NCBI RefSeq assembly: GCF_900269665.1 | Contig: NZ_LT985361.1 | Coordinates: forward strand, 2,139,459 to 2,203,458 | Reading direction: 5' to 3' | DNA length: 64,000 nt | Origin: Nocardia suismassiliense | GTDB taxonomy: Bacteria > Actinomycetota > Actinomycetes > Mycobacteriales > Mycobacteriaceae | In this document: positions 28,578-36,924 of the stretch, in pieces | Layout: each line of letters starts with the position of its first letter | How positions within the stretch are numbered: the stretch's first letter is position 1 | Made by a program: the position numbers and the translations under genes | Notes under the pieces: generated by a model | Seen by the model: the letters and a program-made list of their open reading frames with translations, nothing else | What the model was told of the DNA's origin: nothing | Databases searched by the model: none

Positions 28578-29591
28578 TCAGTGGCCGGTCGGCATTCCGC
28601 CGGTAGCGAGGGCCAGCAGCAGCGGCAAGGCCACGAGCGTCAGACAGGTGATCGCGTTGGTCCACTTGTAGGCCACCACGATCGCGATGAACTCGCGCAG
28701 GATCGCGCTCGGCAGATAATAGAAGGCCGTGCGCGCGCCGGTCACCTCGGCGTCCAGCTTCAGCCTGCGGGCCAGGATCGCCGTGCGCAGCACATGAAAG
28801 TTGCTGGTGACCAACACCATTCGGGTCGACGTGCCGCGCTCACCGAGCAGCCGCTTGATGAAGAGCAGGTTCTCCCGCGTGGTGGTCGACCTGGCCTCGG
28901 TGGCCACGCTCTCGTCGGGTATGCCGCGGGCCCGCAGATAGTCCGCCATCGCGGCGGCCTCCGACACCGCCTCGTCGCAACCCTTTCCGCCACTGGCGAT
29001 GATCACCGGGCGGCGGCCTTCCGCGAGTTCGTCCCAGTAGATCTGGATCGCCCGGTCCAGCCGGCTGGCGAGCAACGGCGAGACGCGCGCGCCGACCAGG
29101 CCCGAACCGTGCACGACGATCGCGTCCATCCCCGGTTTGTACGGCAGCCATCCGTAGAGCAGCGAATACACCACGAAGCCGGTGAAGACGAACCCGAAGT
29201 AGCTCACCGCCAGCACCAGCGACGCCAGCAGGACCGAGCGCAGGCTGCCGGTCGCGATGGCGACGCCGAGCAGCACATAGGGCACCAGCAGCACGATCCC
29301 CGGCCCGATCGAGAGCAGGTTCGCGATCCGTAATCCCTCGCGGCGCACCATCTGCATGCCGTTGGCGAGTAGCAGCCCGGCCAGTACCAGCACCACGAGC
29401 GGTGACAACACCACGAGCAGCCCGACCAGCGCGAGCGTCAGATCGATGTCGTTACCCGAGCCGAGTGCCCACGCGCCGAGCACCGCCACCCCTAGCAGCA
29501 GATAGATTCCGTTGCTCAGCCGCCGCCGGTCCAGATGGAACCGAAGTGCGAAGACACCCAACAGAACCAAGCCGACAGTGAGCAGGATCAC
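28578..29591 (-). CDS. YdcF/DUF218 family membrane protein
   Basis: 337 residues: about five hydrophobic segments in the first 170 residues, then a DUF218 (YdcF/SanA-like) domain with DAIVVHGSGLVGARVSPLLA, VIIASGGKGCDEAVSEAAAM, and STTTRENLLFIKRLL, and MVLVTSNFHVLRT. The family is linked to envelope polysaccharide or peptidoglycan processes and barrier function; the reaction is not known. It is convergent with the PAS-ANTAR gene (1 bp between stops). Confidence 0.85.
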   Translation of the reverse strand: MILLTVGLVLLGVFALRFHLDRRRLSNGIYLLLGVAVLGAWALGSGNDIDLTLALVGLLVVLSPLVVLVLAGLLLANGMQMVRREGLRIANLLSIGPGIVLLVPYVLLGVAIATGSLRSVLLASLVLAVSYFGFVFTGFVVYSLLYGWLPYKPGMDAIVVHGSGLVGARVSPLLASRLDRAIQIYWDELAEGRRPVIIASGGKGCDEAVSEAAAMADYLRARGIPDESVATEARSTTTRENLLFIKRLLGERGTSTRMVLVTSNFHVLRTAILARRLKLDAEVTGARTAFYYLPSAILREFIAIVVAYKWTNAITCLTLVALPLLLALATGGMPTGH

Positions 29592-29712
29592 CCGCGCACC
29601 GTAGCGGGCGCGCTGTCACCGATCGCATCGGGGGCTGGGTTGGCCCGTTGTCCGCGGACGGATTGTCCGATACGTCCCAACGGATTTCGCGCCGATCCGG
29701 TGTCGGTGCTGG

Positions 29713-30036
29713 TCAGAGCTCAGCGGGTGGTTTGCCCGAAGATTTGGTGCCCCCCGGGTGGGCGATGTGCAGCAAGTAGTCGACTTTGGCTCGGAGTTCC
29801 GGTGGCGCGAGGTCCAGTGAGGGCAGTTCGGCGATCAATTGCGCGGCCAGCGCACGCAGTTTGACGTTGGTCTCCTGCGAACGGCGGCGCAGCATGCTGA
29901 ACGCCTGTTGCGCGTCTACCCCGTAGACCAGCATCAACGCGCCCTTCGCCTGTTCGATCACCGCACGGGCGGCCAGCAATTCAGGGGAGGCGCGCCCGAG
30001 GGACGGCTGGCCACGTTCCTCGAAAACATCGCTCAT
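29713..30036 (-). CDS. Stand-alone ANTAR-domain protein
   Basis: 107 residues consisting almost only of an ANTAR domain (about 20-75, AARAVIEQAKGALMLVYGV, then RRRSQETNVKLRALAAQLI). No sensor domain is attached. The domain is nearly the same as in the PAS-ANTAR protein 1.1 kb away on the other strand, which suggests duplication. It should bind RNA hairpins and act as an antiterminator; how it would be switched without a sensor is unclear. ATG 30036. Confidence 0.85.
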   Translation of the reverse strand: MSDVFEERGQPSLGRASPELLAARAVIEQAKGALMLVYGVDAQQAFSMLRRRSQETNVKLRALAAQLIAELPSLDLAPPELRAKVDYLLHIAHPGGTKSSGKPPAEL

Positions 30037-30073
30037 ACCGGGGGACTACCCAGCCGGCCAATTGTTATGGGGC

Positions 30074-30085
30074 GGTTGGCCAACC
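30074..30085. promoter_or_regulatory. Palindrome upstream of the ANTAR gene
   Basis: GGTTGGCCAACC is a perfect 12-bp palindrome 38 bp upstream of the ANTAR ATG. Possible operator; no regulator can be named. Confidence 0.25.
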
Positions 30086-30116
30086 TTCCCGAAAGAGATG
30101 AGGACTGGTCGGTTGG

Positions 30117-30506
30117 CTATCCGATGCGCTCCAGCAACCAGCCGGGTCCGACGGTGTGCGCGCCGAGCGCTGCGACGCGATCACGCAGTTCGCGATCGGC
30201 GGTTACGACGGTGATCGACCGTGTGCTGTTCTGCTCGACGGCCGCGGCGACGACGTCGACGATCGCGTCGTCGCCGGAGCTGTCTGCCAGCACCACCCGC
30301 ACACCATCCACAGACGGATCCGCCGCTTTCGCTTTGCCTTCGAGCACCACGACCACCTCGACGGGTTGCTCGCGTCGCAGCGTCGAAGCGGACAGTTTCT
30401 CGAGTAATCTTCGAGCCGCTCCCGCACGATCGCGCCACCAGCCATCCGGGCGCGAGCCGATGACATTCGCCGCATCCACCACAATCAGCTGAATTCCGTC
30501 CGCCAC
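30117..30506 (-). CDS. NYN/PIN-like putative endoribonuclease
   Basis: 129-residue protein resembling the YacP branch of NYN domains: first strand IQLIVVDAANVIGSR (metal-binding Asp and Asn), a middle GDDAIVDVVAAAV acidic segment and VVTADRELRDRVAALGA with the last Asp. These acidic residues fit the PIN/NYN nuclease site. GTG 30506 is selected for its GAGGAGA site and because the fold starts there; the open frame goes further upstream. RNA substrate unknown; mycobacterial homologues are often mislabelled NTP pyrophosphohydrolase. Confidence 0.7.
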   Translation of the reverse strand: MADGIQLIVVDAANVIGSRPDGWWRDRAGAARRLLEKLSASTLRREQPVEVVVVLEGKAKAADPSVDGVRVVLADSSGDDAIVDVVAAAVEQNSTRSITVVTADRELRDRVAALGAHTVGPGWLLERIG

Positions 30507-30627
30507 GCGCCCAGTCTCCTCTCTGCCGGAAGGTCGGTAAGACGGCCCAGCACTGCACCCGACGAAATCGCCCGGGAACTCTTGACTCATCGCTTTTCAT
30601 TTTCGGAACTGCCTGTGCTGGAACCGC

Positions 30628-31107
30628 TCAACGGGGACCGCTACCGAGCTGGGCAGCCGCACCTCCTGGATGGGCGTACGGGTCGGTGATCTCGCGCAGC
30701 GCGGTGAGGGCGGCGCGTAGTTCGCGCATGCGTCGGGTCCCGAGGTGCGCGGCCCATTCGGCCTCGATCCGGTCGGCGATCGAGTTCGCGAACACCGCCA
30801 CCTTCTTGCCCCGTTCGGACAGCCGGACGAGACGGGCGCGACCGTCGGTCGGATCGGCCACGCGCTCCACGTACCCGGCGCGTTCGAGCTGGTCGACCAG
30901 GAATCCCGCGGTCTGCTTGGTGATCTGCGCCTGCTCGGCCAGCTCGGTCAGGCGGATACCGTCGCGGCTGATGCGCTGTGCGACCCGGCCCTGCGCCACG
31001 GTGATGTCGGTGAACCCGGCCGCATGCAGCTCGGCGAAGATCCGGTCCTCCATCGACCGGTGCGCGATGAACATCAGCAGGCCCGCGTTCAGCTCGGCGT
31101 CGGCCAT
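30628..31107 (-). CDS. MarR-family transcriptional regulator
   Basis: 159-residue MarR protein: winged helix with IRLTELAEQAQITKQTAGFL and the wing VERVADPTDGRARLVRLSERG (about 55-105), flanked by dimerisation helices. ATG 31107 follows AAGGAGTGGA, a strong site. It is divergent from a mycothiol-dependent isomerase-family gene. A perfect palindrome (31136-31150) with a nearby repeat half-site lies between, an obvious binding site for this regulator. Likely a repressor of itself and the neighbour. Confidence 0.9.
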   Translation of the reverse strand: MADAELNAGLLMFIAHRSMEDRIFAELHAAGFTDITVAQGRVAQRISRDGIRLTELAEQAQITKQTAGFLVDQLERAGYVERVADPTDGRARLVRLSERGKKVAVFANSIADRIEAEWAAHLGTRRMRELRAALTALREITDPYAHPGGAAAQLGSGPR

Positions 31108-31135
31108 TCCACTCCTTGACAATAGTACGACCCGC

Positions 31136-31150
31136 TGACTAATTTAGTCA
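31136..31150. promoter_or_regulatory. Perfect palindrome, likely MarR operator
   Basis: TGACTAATTTAGTCA has 7-bp perfect arms around one base, 29 bp upstream of the marR start and 33 bp upstream of the divergent gene. A repeat of the half-site TGACTAA occurs at 31158-31164, giving a possible second binding register. AT-rich symmetry and position match MarR operators. Confidence 0.7.
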
Positions 31151-31182
31151 GTGATGCTGACTAATGCTACCGGAGGTGCCCG

Positions 31183-31860
31183 ATGTCGGCGAATACATCA
31201 CCGCTGCTCGATCGCGAGGCCAGCTGGCGGGTCATCGAACAGCAGCGCCTCGCCATCGCCGACGTGCTCGCCGAGCTGACACCCGCGGAATGGGAGCTGC
31301 CGTCGCTGTGCGCCCGCTGGCGGATCCGCGACGTCGCCGCGCATATCGCGCTGACGCCGCAGCCGCCGTCGCTCGGCGCCCTGTTCGTCGCCGGTCTGCG
31401 CGCGAACGGGAACTACAACCGGCTCATCGACGATCTCACCGTGCGCGCCGCCGCCCGCCCGCCCGCCGAGCTGGTCGCGATGCTGCGCACGCACGCGTCG
31501 TCCCGAAAACTGCCGGGCCCCACCAACTATCGCAACATCCTCTTCGACACCATGGTGCACGGCCAGGACATCGCCATCCCGCTGGGCCGCACCATCGAGC
31601 TACCGGTCGACGCGGCCGCGACCGGCGCCACGACGGCGGCGGACATCAGCTGGCCGGTATGGAAGAAACACCGCCTCGACGGATTCGCGTTGCGCGCCAC
31701 CGACATCGACTGGTCCTACGGCGAGGGCATCGACGTGCGCGGTCCGATCGCGGCGCTGCTGCTGGTGGTCACCGGCCGTCCCGCCGGGTTGGCACGATTG
31801 ACCGGCGACGGCGTTCCCGCACTGGCTGATCGGCTGCGCGGCGCACCGGTGGCCGGCTAG
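31183..31860 (+). CDS. Maleylpyruvate isomerase-family, mycothiol-dependent enzyme
   Basis: 225-residue DinB-like protein of the mycothiol-dependent maleylpyruvate isomerase (MDMPI) family: an N-terminal four-helix bundle with the metal His in RIRDVAAHI (about 45-53) and further ligands in DTMVHGQDIA (about 124-133), then a C-terminal domain. Members use mycothiol as cofactor for isomerisation or thiol transfer; the substrate is not known. ATG 31183 has CCGGAGGTG upstream. It is divergent from marR, probably its target. The stop shares CTAG with the convergent gene. Confidence 0.83.
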   Translation: MSANTSPLLDREASWRVIEQQRLAIADVLAELTPAEWELPSLCARWRIRDVAAHIALTPQPPSLGALFVAGLRANGNYNRLIDDLTVRAAARPPAELVAMLRTHASSRKLPGPTNYRNILFDTMVHGQDIAIPLGRTIELPVDAAATGATTAADISWPVWKKHRLDGFALRATDIDWSYGEGIDVRGPIAALLLVVTGRPAGLARLTGDGVPALADRLRGAPVAG

Positions 31861-32522
31861 GCGCCCTTGGTGGACGCGGACACCGCCCGGCCGGGTTCGG
31901 CGTCGTCCAGGGCTTCGTGCAGGTTCTTGATGACGCCGCGGGCCAGCGCGTTGTTACCGACACCGCCGACCACGGCGCCGATGCCCGCGGGGATGACCTT
32001 GCCGAACGCGAGCGCGCCGCGCTTGACGATGAATTGGACCAGGAACCGCTTGATCGGCGAGTCGTCCATCCGCCGGATGATCGGAAGCTTGTTGGCCAGC
32101 TTGGTATCCCACTGTTTGGCCGAGCGGCCCGCCGCGCCGAGGCCCTCGGTTCCCGCCTGGCCGAGCACGACCGCCGAGACCAGCGGCGGACGCGGGGCCG
32201 CGGCCTTGCTGCCCGAAACTTCGGTCGCGCCAACGGCATACACCGTCGAGGCCTCCAGGAAGAACACGGTGTCCGCACCGGCGGCGGCCAACCCCACCAG
32301 GGTGCCGACGCCCGGCACCGCCGCGCTGAGGCCGACGACCACGCCGCTGGCGGTCACCGCGATCAAGTAGTGCCGTCCGAGTCGGTCGACGATTTGCTCG
32401 GGGGACTCGCTCGGATGCCTGCCTCGGACGAAGCCGGTGTACTTGCGCACCAGCGGTGCCTGCGCCCGCGCCGACTTGTCGATCAACGAGACGACACCCT
32501 GATCAAGGAACTTCCGCAGCAT
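31857..32522 (-). CDS. EcsC-like hypothetical protein
   Basis: 221 residues with two glycine-rich hydrophobic stretches (VVVGLSAAVPGVGTLVGLAA around 60-80 and VIPAGIGAVVGGVGNNALAR around 175-195) in a pattern reminiscent of the EcsC family, a little-known membrane-associated group. Assignment is weak. The rest is basic and helical. It is convergent with the isomerase-family gene and shares a CTAG stop with it. Confidence 0.6.
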   Translation of the reverse strand: MLRKFLDQGVVSLIDKSARAQAPLVRKYTGFVRGRHPSESPEQIVDRLGRHYLIAVTASGVVVGLSAAVPGVGTLVGLAAAGADTVFFLEASTVYAVGATEVSGSKAAAPRPPLVSAVVLGQAGTEGLGAAGRSAKQWDTKLANKLPIIRRMDDSPIKRFLVQFIVKRGALAFGKVIPAGIGAVVGGVGNNALARGVIKNLHEALDDAEPGRAVSASTKGA

Positions 32523-32664
32523 TGCTCACAGCCCTTCCAGCCGGCTACTTCCATCGCGACATCTGTCGACCACCCTGTGGACCCGCCCGAGCCTACGGTC
32601 GTCACGCTTCGATACAGGTAATCCCCGTCACTTCAGTTCTAAACATGACGGTGCTCCAGGCGGC

Positions 32665-33327
32665 TCAAATCACACCGTGGCGTACCGCGTGGGCGACCAG
32701 CTGGGCCCGGCTGCGCAGGTTCATCCGCCTGGTGACGCCGTAGATGACCGTTTTCACGGTGCGTTCCGAGTAGTTGATCCGCCTGGCGATCTCTGCGGCA
32801 GTGAAACCGTCGGCGAGCAGTCGGATCACCTCGATTTCGCGCGCGGTCAGGCTCGCGGCCGTCAGTGCGTTGGGGGTGAGCACCTCCCGATGCAGTCGCT
32901 CCAATTGGCGCAGCAGTTCGCCGAGTAGATCCGGTGCGATGAGCCCGGCGCCGGCCGCCGCGGCTGCGACGGCTGCGATCACTCGGTCCGGGGTGGCGGC
33001 CGCGCGGGGGAGTATCGCTACGACGCGGCACTCGGCGACCATCAGCAGGTAGGCCGGGTCGACGTCGGAGACCACCAGGACCACCGGGCAGTCCGCCTGT
33101 TCCGCCGAATCACGCAGCAACGCAAGCGTTTCCGCGGTGACTCGGTCTGCGGCGACCACCCGTACCGCCGCGCGTGCCGTCTCGTCACCGGAAACGACCT
33201 GCACCTCCGCCCGTCCGCGCAGTGACGCCAGCACGCCCATGCGGGTGATCGGATCCGCGGCGTGCACAGCGACGCGGACCCGCCCGGACACCGCCGGATC
33301 CCGGCCGGCGCTGAGTTGCGCGGTCAT
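32665..33327 (-). CDS. LuxR/NarL-type regulator with atypical receiver
   Basis: 220-residue regulator: an N-terminal receiver-like domain (VRVAVHAADPITRMGVLASL) and a C-terminal LuxR helix-turn-helix (LTAREIEVIRLLADGFTAAE, then IARRINYSERTVKTVI). The phosphoacceptor region reads VRVVAADRVTAE, so the usual strand-3 Asp context (LLD) is altered and phosphorylation is doubtful. No histidine kinase gene is adjacent. The start is not certain: ATG 33327 is used; ATG 33351 and a longer GTG/ATG at 33414 are open, none with a good ribosome site. Confidence 0.8.
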   Translation of the reverse strand: MTAQLSAGRDPAVSGRVRVAVHAADPITRMGVLASLRGRAEVQVVSGDETARAAVRVVAADRVTAETLALLRDSAEQADCPVVLVVSDVDPAYLLMVAECRVVAILPRAAATPDRVIAAVAAAAAGAGLIAPDLLGELLRQLERLHREVLTPNALTAASLTAREIEVIRLLADGFTAAEIARRINYSERTVKTVIYGVTRRMNLRSRAQLVAHAVRHGVI

Positions 33328-33521
33328 GTCGACGTGCTCACTGTGTCCCATTCGAAAACCATGCGGCCGACCGATACTCAGCCGACAGGTCATCCGGTGC
33401 TCAATACCTGCCACCTCGGAAATTGAGCAGGTTCTGGTCTGGCACCTGAGCTGGCTCGGCGCCGAAGGTAGGCAGCGGCCCGTCCATCAGGGCAGGTGTT
33501 GTCGACCAGAGAGGATCGCTG

Positions 33522-34277
33522 ATGACTGTCGTCTTCGTTCATGGTGTGCCGGAGACCGCCGACGTCTGGGATGGCGTGCGGGCCCACCTCGGCGCCGAAA
33601 GTGTCGCCCTGGCACTGCCGGGATTCGGCCGGGGCAAGCCGGATTCATTCGTCGCCACCAAGGACGGGTACGCGGCGTGGCTGGAGGCCGAGCTACGGCG
33701 CATTCCCGGTCCGATCGATCTGGTCGGCCACGATGTCGGTGCGCTGCTCGTTTATCGGATCGCCACCAATTCCGATGTCACGCTGCGTAGCTGGGTGGCT
33801 GACGGGGCGAGTGCCCTGCATCCGGACTACGGGTGGCATGAGCTCGCCAAGACCTGGCAGACCGTCGGTGCCGGTGAGGAATTCGTCCGGCAGGCCGTAG
33901 TCGCCGGCCTCGATGCTCCGGAAGGTGTTGCTACAGCGCTGCGTTCGCTCGGTGTGCCCGATGCACAGGCGCTGCGGATGCATCAGCAGTTCGACGCGCG
34001 TATGGGCCGGGCGGTGCTGGACTTCTATCGTTCCGCGGTCAACCCGTACCGCGATTGGGGGCACCAGCTGAAGCGAACGTGCGCACCGGGACTCGTCATC
34101 AACCCGGTGCACGACCGGTTCGACGACTACCTGCTCGCCGCCGAAGTGGCTCGCCAGCTCGGTGCGACGTTCTACATCATGCCGGACGCCGGACACTGGT
34201 GGATGCTCGAGCAACCTGCGGCGGCCGCAACGGCGTTGCAGGACTTCTGGGAGTCGTTGTTTCCCGGGAATCCCTAG
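33522..34277 (+). CDS. Alpha/beta hydrolase with Asp nucleophile
   Basis: 251-residue alpha/beta hydrolase. The oxyanion loop FVHGVPE is at residues 5-11; the nucleophile elbow reads GHDVGA, placing Asp rather than Ser as nucleophile, as in haloalkane dehalogenases and epoxide hydrolases. The acid is probably in NPVHDRFDDY and the base in DAGHWWMLE. Substrate unknown; epoxide or haloalkane. ATG 33522 follows GAGAGGAT. Stop shares a CTAG with the convergent VOC gene. Confidence 0.82.
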   Translation: MTVVFVHGVPETADVWDGVRAHLGAESVALALPGFGRGKPDSFVATKDGYAAWLEAELRRIPGPIDLVGHDVGALLVYRIATNSDVTLRSWVADGASALHPDYGWHELAKTWQTVGAGEEFVRQAVVAGLDAPEGVATALRSLGVPDAQALRMHQQFDARMGRAVLDFYRSAVNPYRDWGHQLKRTCAPGLVINPVHDRFDDYLLAAEVARQLGATFYIMPDAGHWWMLEQPAAAATALQDFWESLFPGNP

Positions 34278-34768
34278 GGGGACTTGCCCGTCCGTACCCA
34301 TTCCTCGATGGCCGGCCTGGTCTGCGCGGACAGATAGCCGATCCGGCCGCCGGTGCGGTCGGGCCGGGTGAAAATGGCGGTCGGGGCCGTATCGGGGGCG
34401 GGCCGCCAGACCACGTCGGGCGGCGCGCCCCGGCTCGCCAATCCGGCGAGGCGGCGCTCCGTATCCTGTTCCCAGCAGCCGTAATACAGAACCCTCTTGG
34501 TGGCGGGTTCGGCGAAGATGCCGTCGCCGGTGGCCTGGATCAGCTCGTAGTAGGGCGGTTCGGTGCGCGACATGGCGGTGGTCAATTCGAACGACCGCGT
34601 CGCTCGATCGCCGACTTCCATCAGTGGAATGCGTTGGGTGACAGGGTCGGTGAACCGGATACCGAGTCCGTCGGCGAAACGCGCGATGGCGGCATCGAGG
34701 TCGGGTACGACGATGCCGACGCGGAAGAAGACGAGCGGTATCGGCAGGCCGACGTCAGACAAGGTCAC
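34274..34768 (-). CDS. VOC (glyoxalase/dioxygenase) superfamily protein
   Basis: 164 residues with the beta-alpha-beta-beta-beta arrangement of the vicinal oxygen chelate fold: VVPDLDAAIARFADGLGIRF near the start, PYYELIQA in the middle and GGRIGYLSAQ at the end. A metal-binding His at the usual first position is not seen (RVGIVVPD), so a binding rather than catalytic role is possible. It overlaps the STAND ATPase gene by 14 bp and is probably cotranscribed with it. Confidence 0.72.
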   Translation of the reverse strand: MTLSDVGLPIPLVFFRVGIVVPDLDAAIARFADGLGIRFTDPVTQRIPLMEVGDRATRSFELTTAMSRTEPPYYELIQATGDGIFAEPATKRVLYYGCWEQDTERRLAGLASRGAPPDVVWRPAPDTAPTAIFTRPDRTGGRIGYLSAQTRPAIEEWVRTGKSP

Positions 34769-36782
34769 CGGTCAATTCGTGTCGCCACAGGAGCTCGCTC
34801 ATCCGCTCCACCGCGGTGGTGAGGTGGCGGCGATAGGTGCTGAAGGGCAGCCCGAGCAGCTCGGCCGCCACCTCCTGGGTGGGCGCCCCGCGGAAGTGCG
34901 CGATCGTCACCGCGCGGTGCAGCTTCTCGCCGCCGCGCTGCCCGAGCAGCCCCTGCGCCGCGTCGGCGAGGATCTCGCTCAAGGTCTTGCCGCTCTCGAC
35001 GACGAGCCGACTGCGGTTGAGCGGATTGTCAGCGAGCGCCGCCGGTTGCCGCAGCGTGCGCAGGGCCTCGCGGATCGCCGCGTCGAACTCCGGGCGGGAC
35101 AGCACGACCAGCTGACCTGGGGTGGGCGCGGCCCCAGCCATCGCCGCACCCGACAGCATGGACTCCGACTTCTGCTGTAGCCACGGGCCCGGGGGCTGTG
35201 CGCGCCAATCGTGAGCGAACAGGGCGTACCTGTGGTCGCCGACGGTGGGCGGCGCGGCGGTGGGCAGCATGTTGATGTCGCCGAGGTGGTCGTTCCAGTA
35301 CCCGTCGTCGCGCATCACGACGAACGACCAGGCAAGCCGCTCACCGCGGATCATTTCCCCGGTCGCACGCCACTGCGCGAAAGTGGTTGCCGCGGCGGGC
35401 CGCTGATACGCCACACCATCAATGGTGAAGCGCGCCAACGCCATATATTCACCTGGTCGAAGCGGCCCGTTGGCCCGCGCGTGGTTCCACGCCTCGGCAA
35501 CGACCGGATCTATCTCCAGCCCTTCGGGTTCCGCGAGTTCGAGCCAGGCCGAGAAGCCGGCGAGTTCCCCCGTGTGGGTGGAGTAGTAGACCCGGAACGC
35601 CTGGGGTTGATGGTCGAGCCAGAAGGCCGCTATCGCTACGGACTCCGGCCCTTCGTGCTGCTCGACCAGAGCCAGCACCCGTTCCCGCTCGCTCGGCGGA
35701 TACGGATGGTCTTGCACGAGTCCGGTCTCGCGCCAGATATTGAACTCCGACATCTGCCGATCGGTGCGGTAGATGAAGATGAGCGCGCCGGTGGACTGGA
35801 CCAACTGGGCGTGCGGCGCCGAACGCAGCTGTGCCAGATGCAGTTCCCGCATCCGGTGATGCATCTCGGCGAAACCCTCGGGGTCGCGCCATTTGAGGTC
35901 CGCTTCGAGCGCCTCCCGCACCACGTCGTGCGGGAACAGCCCCGTGGCCGTCGACTCGATGAACGGCTGCACCCGCAACCAGGCGAACAACTCGGCGGCC
36001 GCATCGCCGAATACTGCCCGCAGCAACGATTCCGAGGTGACGTAGGCGTGCGCGCACATTTCCAGTGCCTTGCGGTGCTCGGTGCTGGGTGTGTCGCCGA
36101 CCAATTGGTACAGCAGCGTGGCGATGGTGTCCTGGCTCGGTTTCCAATCCGCCGCCACCGCACGGTCTTTCACGGCCACCGCCGCGGCCAGCGCGAGCGC
36201 GAGCGGGTTGCCGCCGGTGAAGCCGAGCAGGGCTTGCTGCGCACTCGCGGGCACCTGGCGCACGTGCAGGAACTCGGCGGCTTCGCTGGGTGTGAGGTTT
36301 CGCAAAGCGGTGACCTGCAGCAGATCGGCCCACCCCGGATCGGCGGCCCACAGCGGGTCCGGAGCGGCCCGTCCGGCGATCACCACGATCGCACCGACCG
36401 GCAACTGCGGGAGGAACCGTTCCCACAGCCAGCCTTCGAGGCCCTGGCACATTTCGAAAGTATCGACGAGCAGCACTGTCCCTGCCTGCTGGACCGCGAT
36501 CCCCGCTGCCGCCGTGAAGCCGTCCGGTGTGCGTGTGACGGTGCGACCGTCTACTTCGACGACCGAGCGGCCGGCCCGGCGCGCCTCGCTCGCGAATCTT
36601 CGGAGCAGGGCGGACTTTCCGATGCCGCCGGGCCCGTGCAGGTAGTGGACCGGGCGGGCGGTCGCGGTGCCGGCCAGCGCCGCCCTGAACAGCTCGAGTT
36701 CGGGATCGCGCCCGACGAAGGCCCGATCGCGGCCCGCGGCCAAGCTCTGGGCCAGTAGTGCTCGGCCCTCGGTCGCACTCAT
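34755..36782 (-). CDS. STAND-type ATPase regulator with C-terminal HTH
   Basis: 675 residues: Walker A HGPGGIGKSALLRRF (about 49-63), Walker B TVLLVDTFE (about 100), a NACHT/AAA helical region with LTPSEAAEFL and GFTGGNPLALALA, a long middle section without clear domain, and a C-terminal sigma-4/LuxR-like helix-turn-helix (GAPTQEVAAELLGLPFSTYR). STAND proteins are signalling switches that oligomerise with ATP. Unlike the LuxR-type MalT group, the DNA-binding domain here is a variant form. ATG 36782 has GGAGAGTT upstream. The ligand and target genes are unknown. Confidence 0.8.
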   Translation of the reverse strand: MSATEGRALLAQSLAAGRDRAFVGRDPELELFRAALAGTATARPVHYLHGPGGIGKSALLRRFASEARRAGRSVVEVDGRTVTRTPDGFTAAAGIAVQQAGTVLLVDTFEMCQGLEGWLWERFLPQLPVGAIVVIAGRAAPDPLWAADPGWADLLQVTALRNLTPSEAAEFLHVRQVPASAQQALLGFTGGNPLALALAAAVAVKDRAVAADWKPSQDTIATLLYQLVGDTPSTEHRKALEMCAHAYVTSESLLRAVFGDAAAELFAWLRVQPFIESTATGLFPHDVVREALEADLKWRDPEGFAEMHHRMRELHLAQLRSAPHAQLVQSTGALIFIYRTDRQMSEFNIWRETGLVQDHPYPPSERERVLALVEQHEGPESVAIAAFWLDHQPQAFRVYYSTHTGELAGFSAWLELAEPEGLEIDPVVAEAWNHARANGPLRPGEYMALARFTIDGVAYQRPAAATTFAQWRATGEMIRGERLAWSFVVMRDDGYWNDHLGDINMLPTAAPPTVGDHRYALFAHDWRAQPPGPWLQQKSESMLSGAAMAGAAPTPGQLVVLSRPEFDAAIREALRTLRQPAALADNPLNRSRLVVESGKTLSEILADAAQGLLGQRGGEKLHRAVTIAHFRGAPTQEVAAELLGLPFSTYRRHLTTAVERMSELLWRHELTGDLV

Positions 36783-36872
36783 AACTCTCCTTCTGGCGCG
36801 GCGGCCGTCGTGGTGACAACGCTATCGACAGTGTCCCGGACATGCATCGTGGACGATGTAATTGGGATACCT

Positions 36873-36893
36873 CCGGAACCTGCTTGGTTCCGG
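36873..36893 (-). terminator. Second hairpin after the monooxygenase/epoxide hydrolase operon
   Basis: CCGGAACC / GGTTCCGG, perfect 8-bp arms with a 5-base loop. It directly abuts another perfect hairpin at 36894-36917, forming a tandem pair downstream of the epoxide hydrolase stop (36925). Confidence 0.55.
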
Positions 36894-36917
36894 CGGTCCC
36901 ACCCGAGGGTGGGACCG
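36894..36917 (-). terminator. First hairpin after the monooxygenase/epoxide hydrolase operon
   Basis: CGGTCCCACCC / GGGTGGGACCG, perfect 11-bp arms with only GA between (a 4-base loop if the inner pair opens). It starts 7 bp after the epoxide hydrolase stop on the minus strand. Very stable; likely terminator. Confidence 0.65.
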
Positions 36918-36924
36918 GCCGCGC

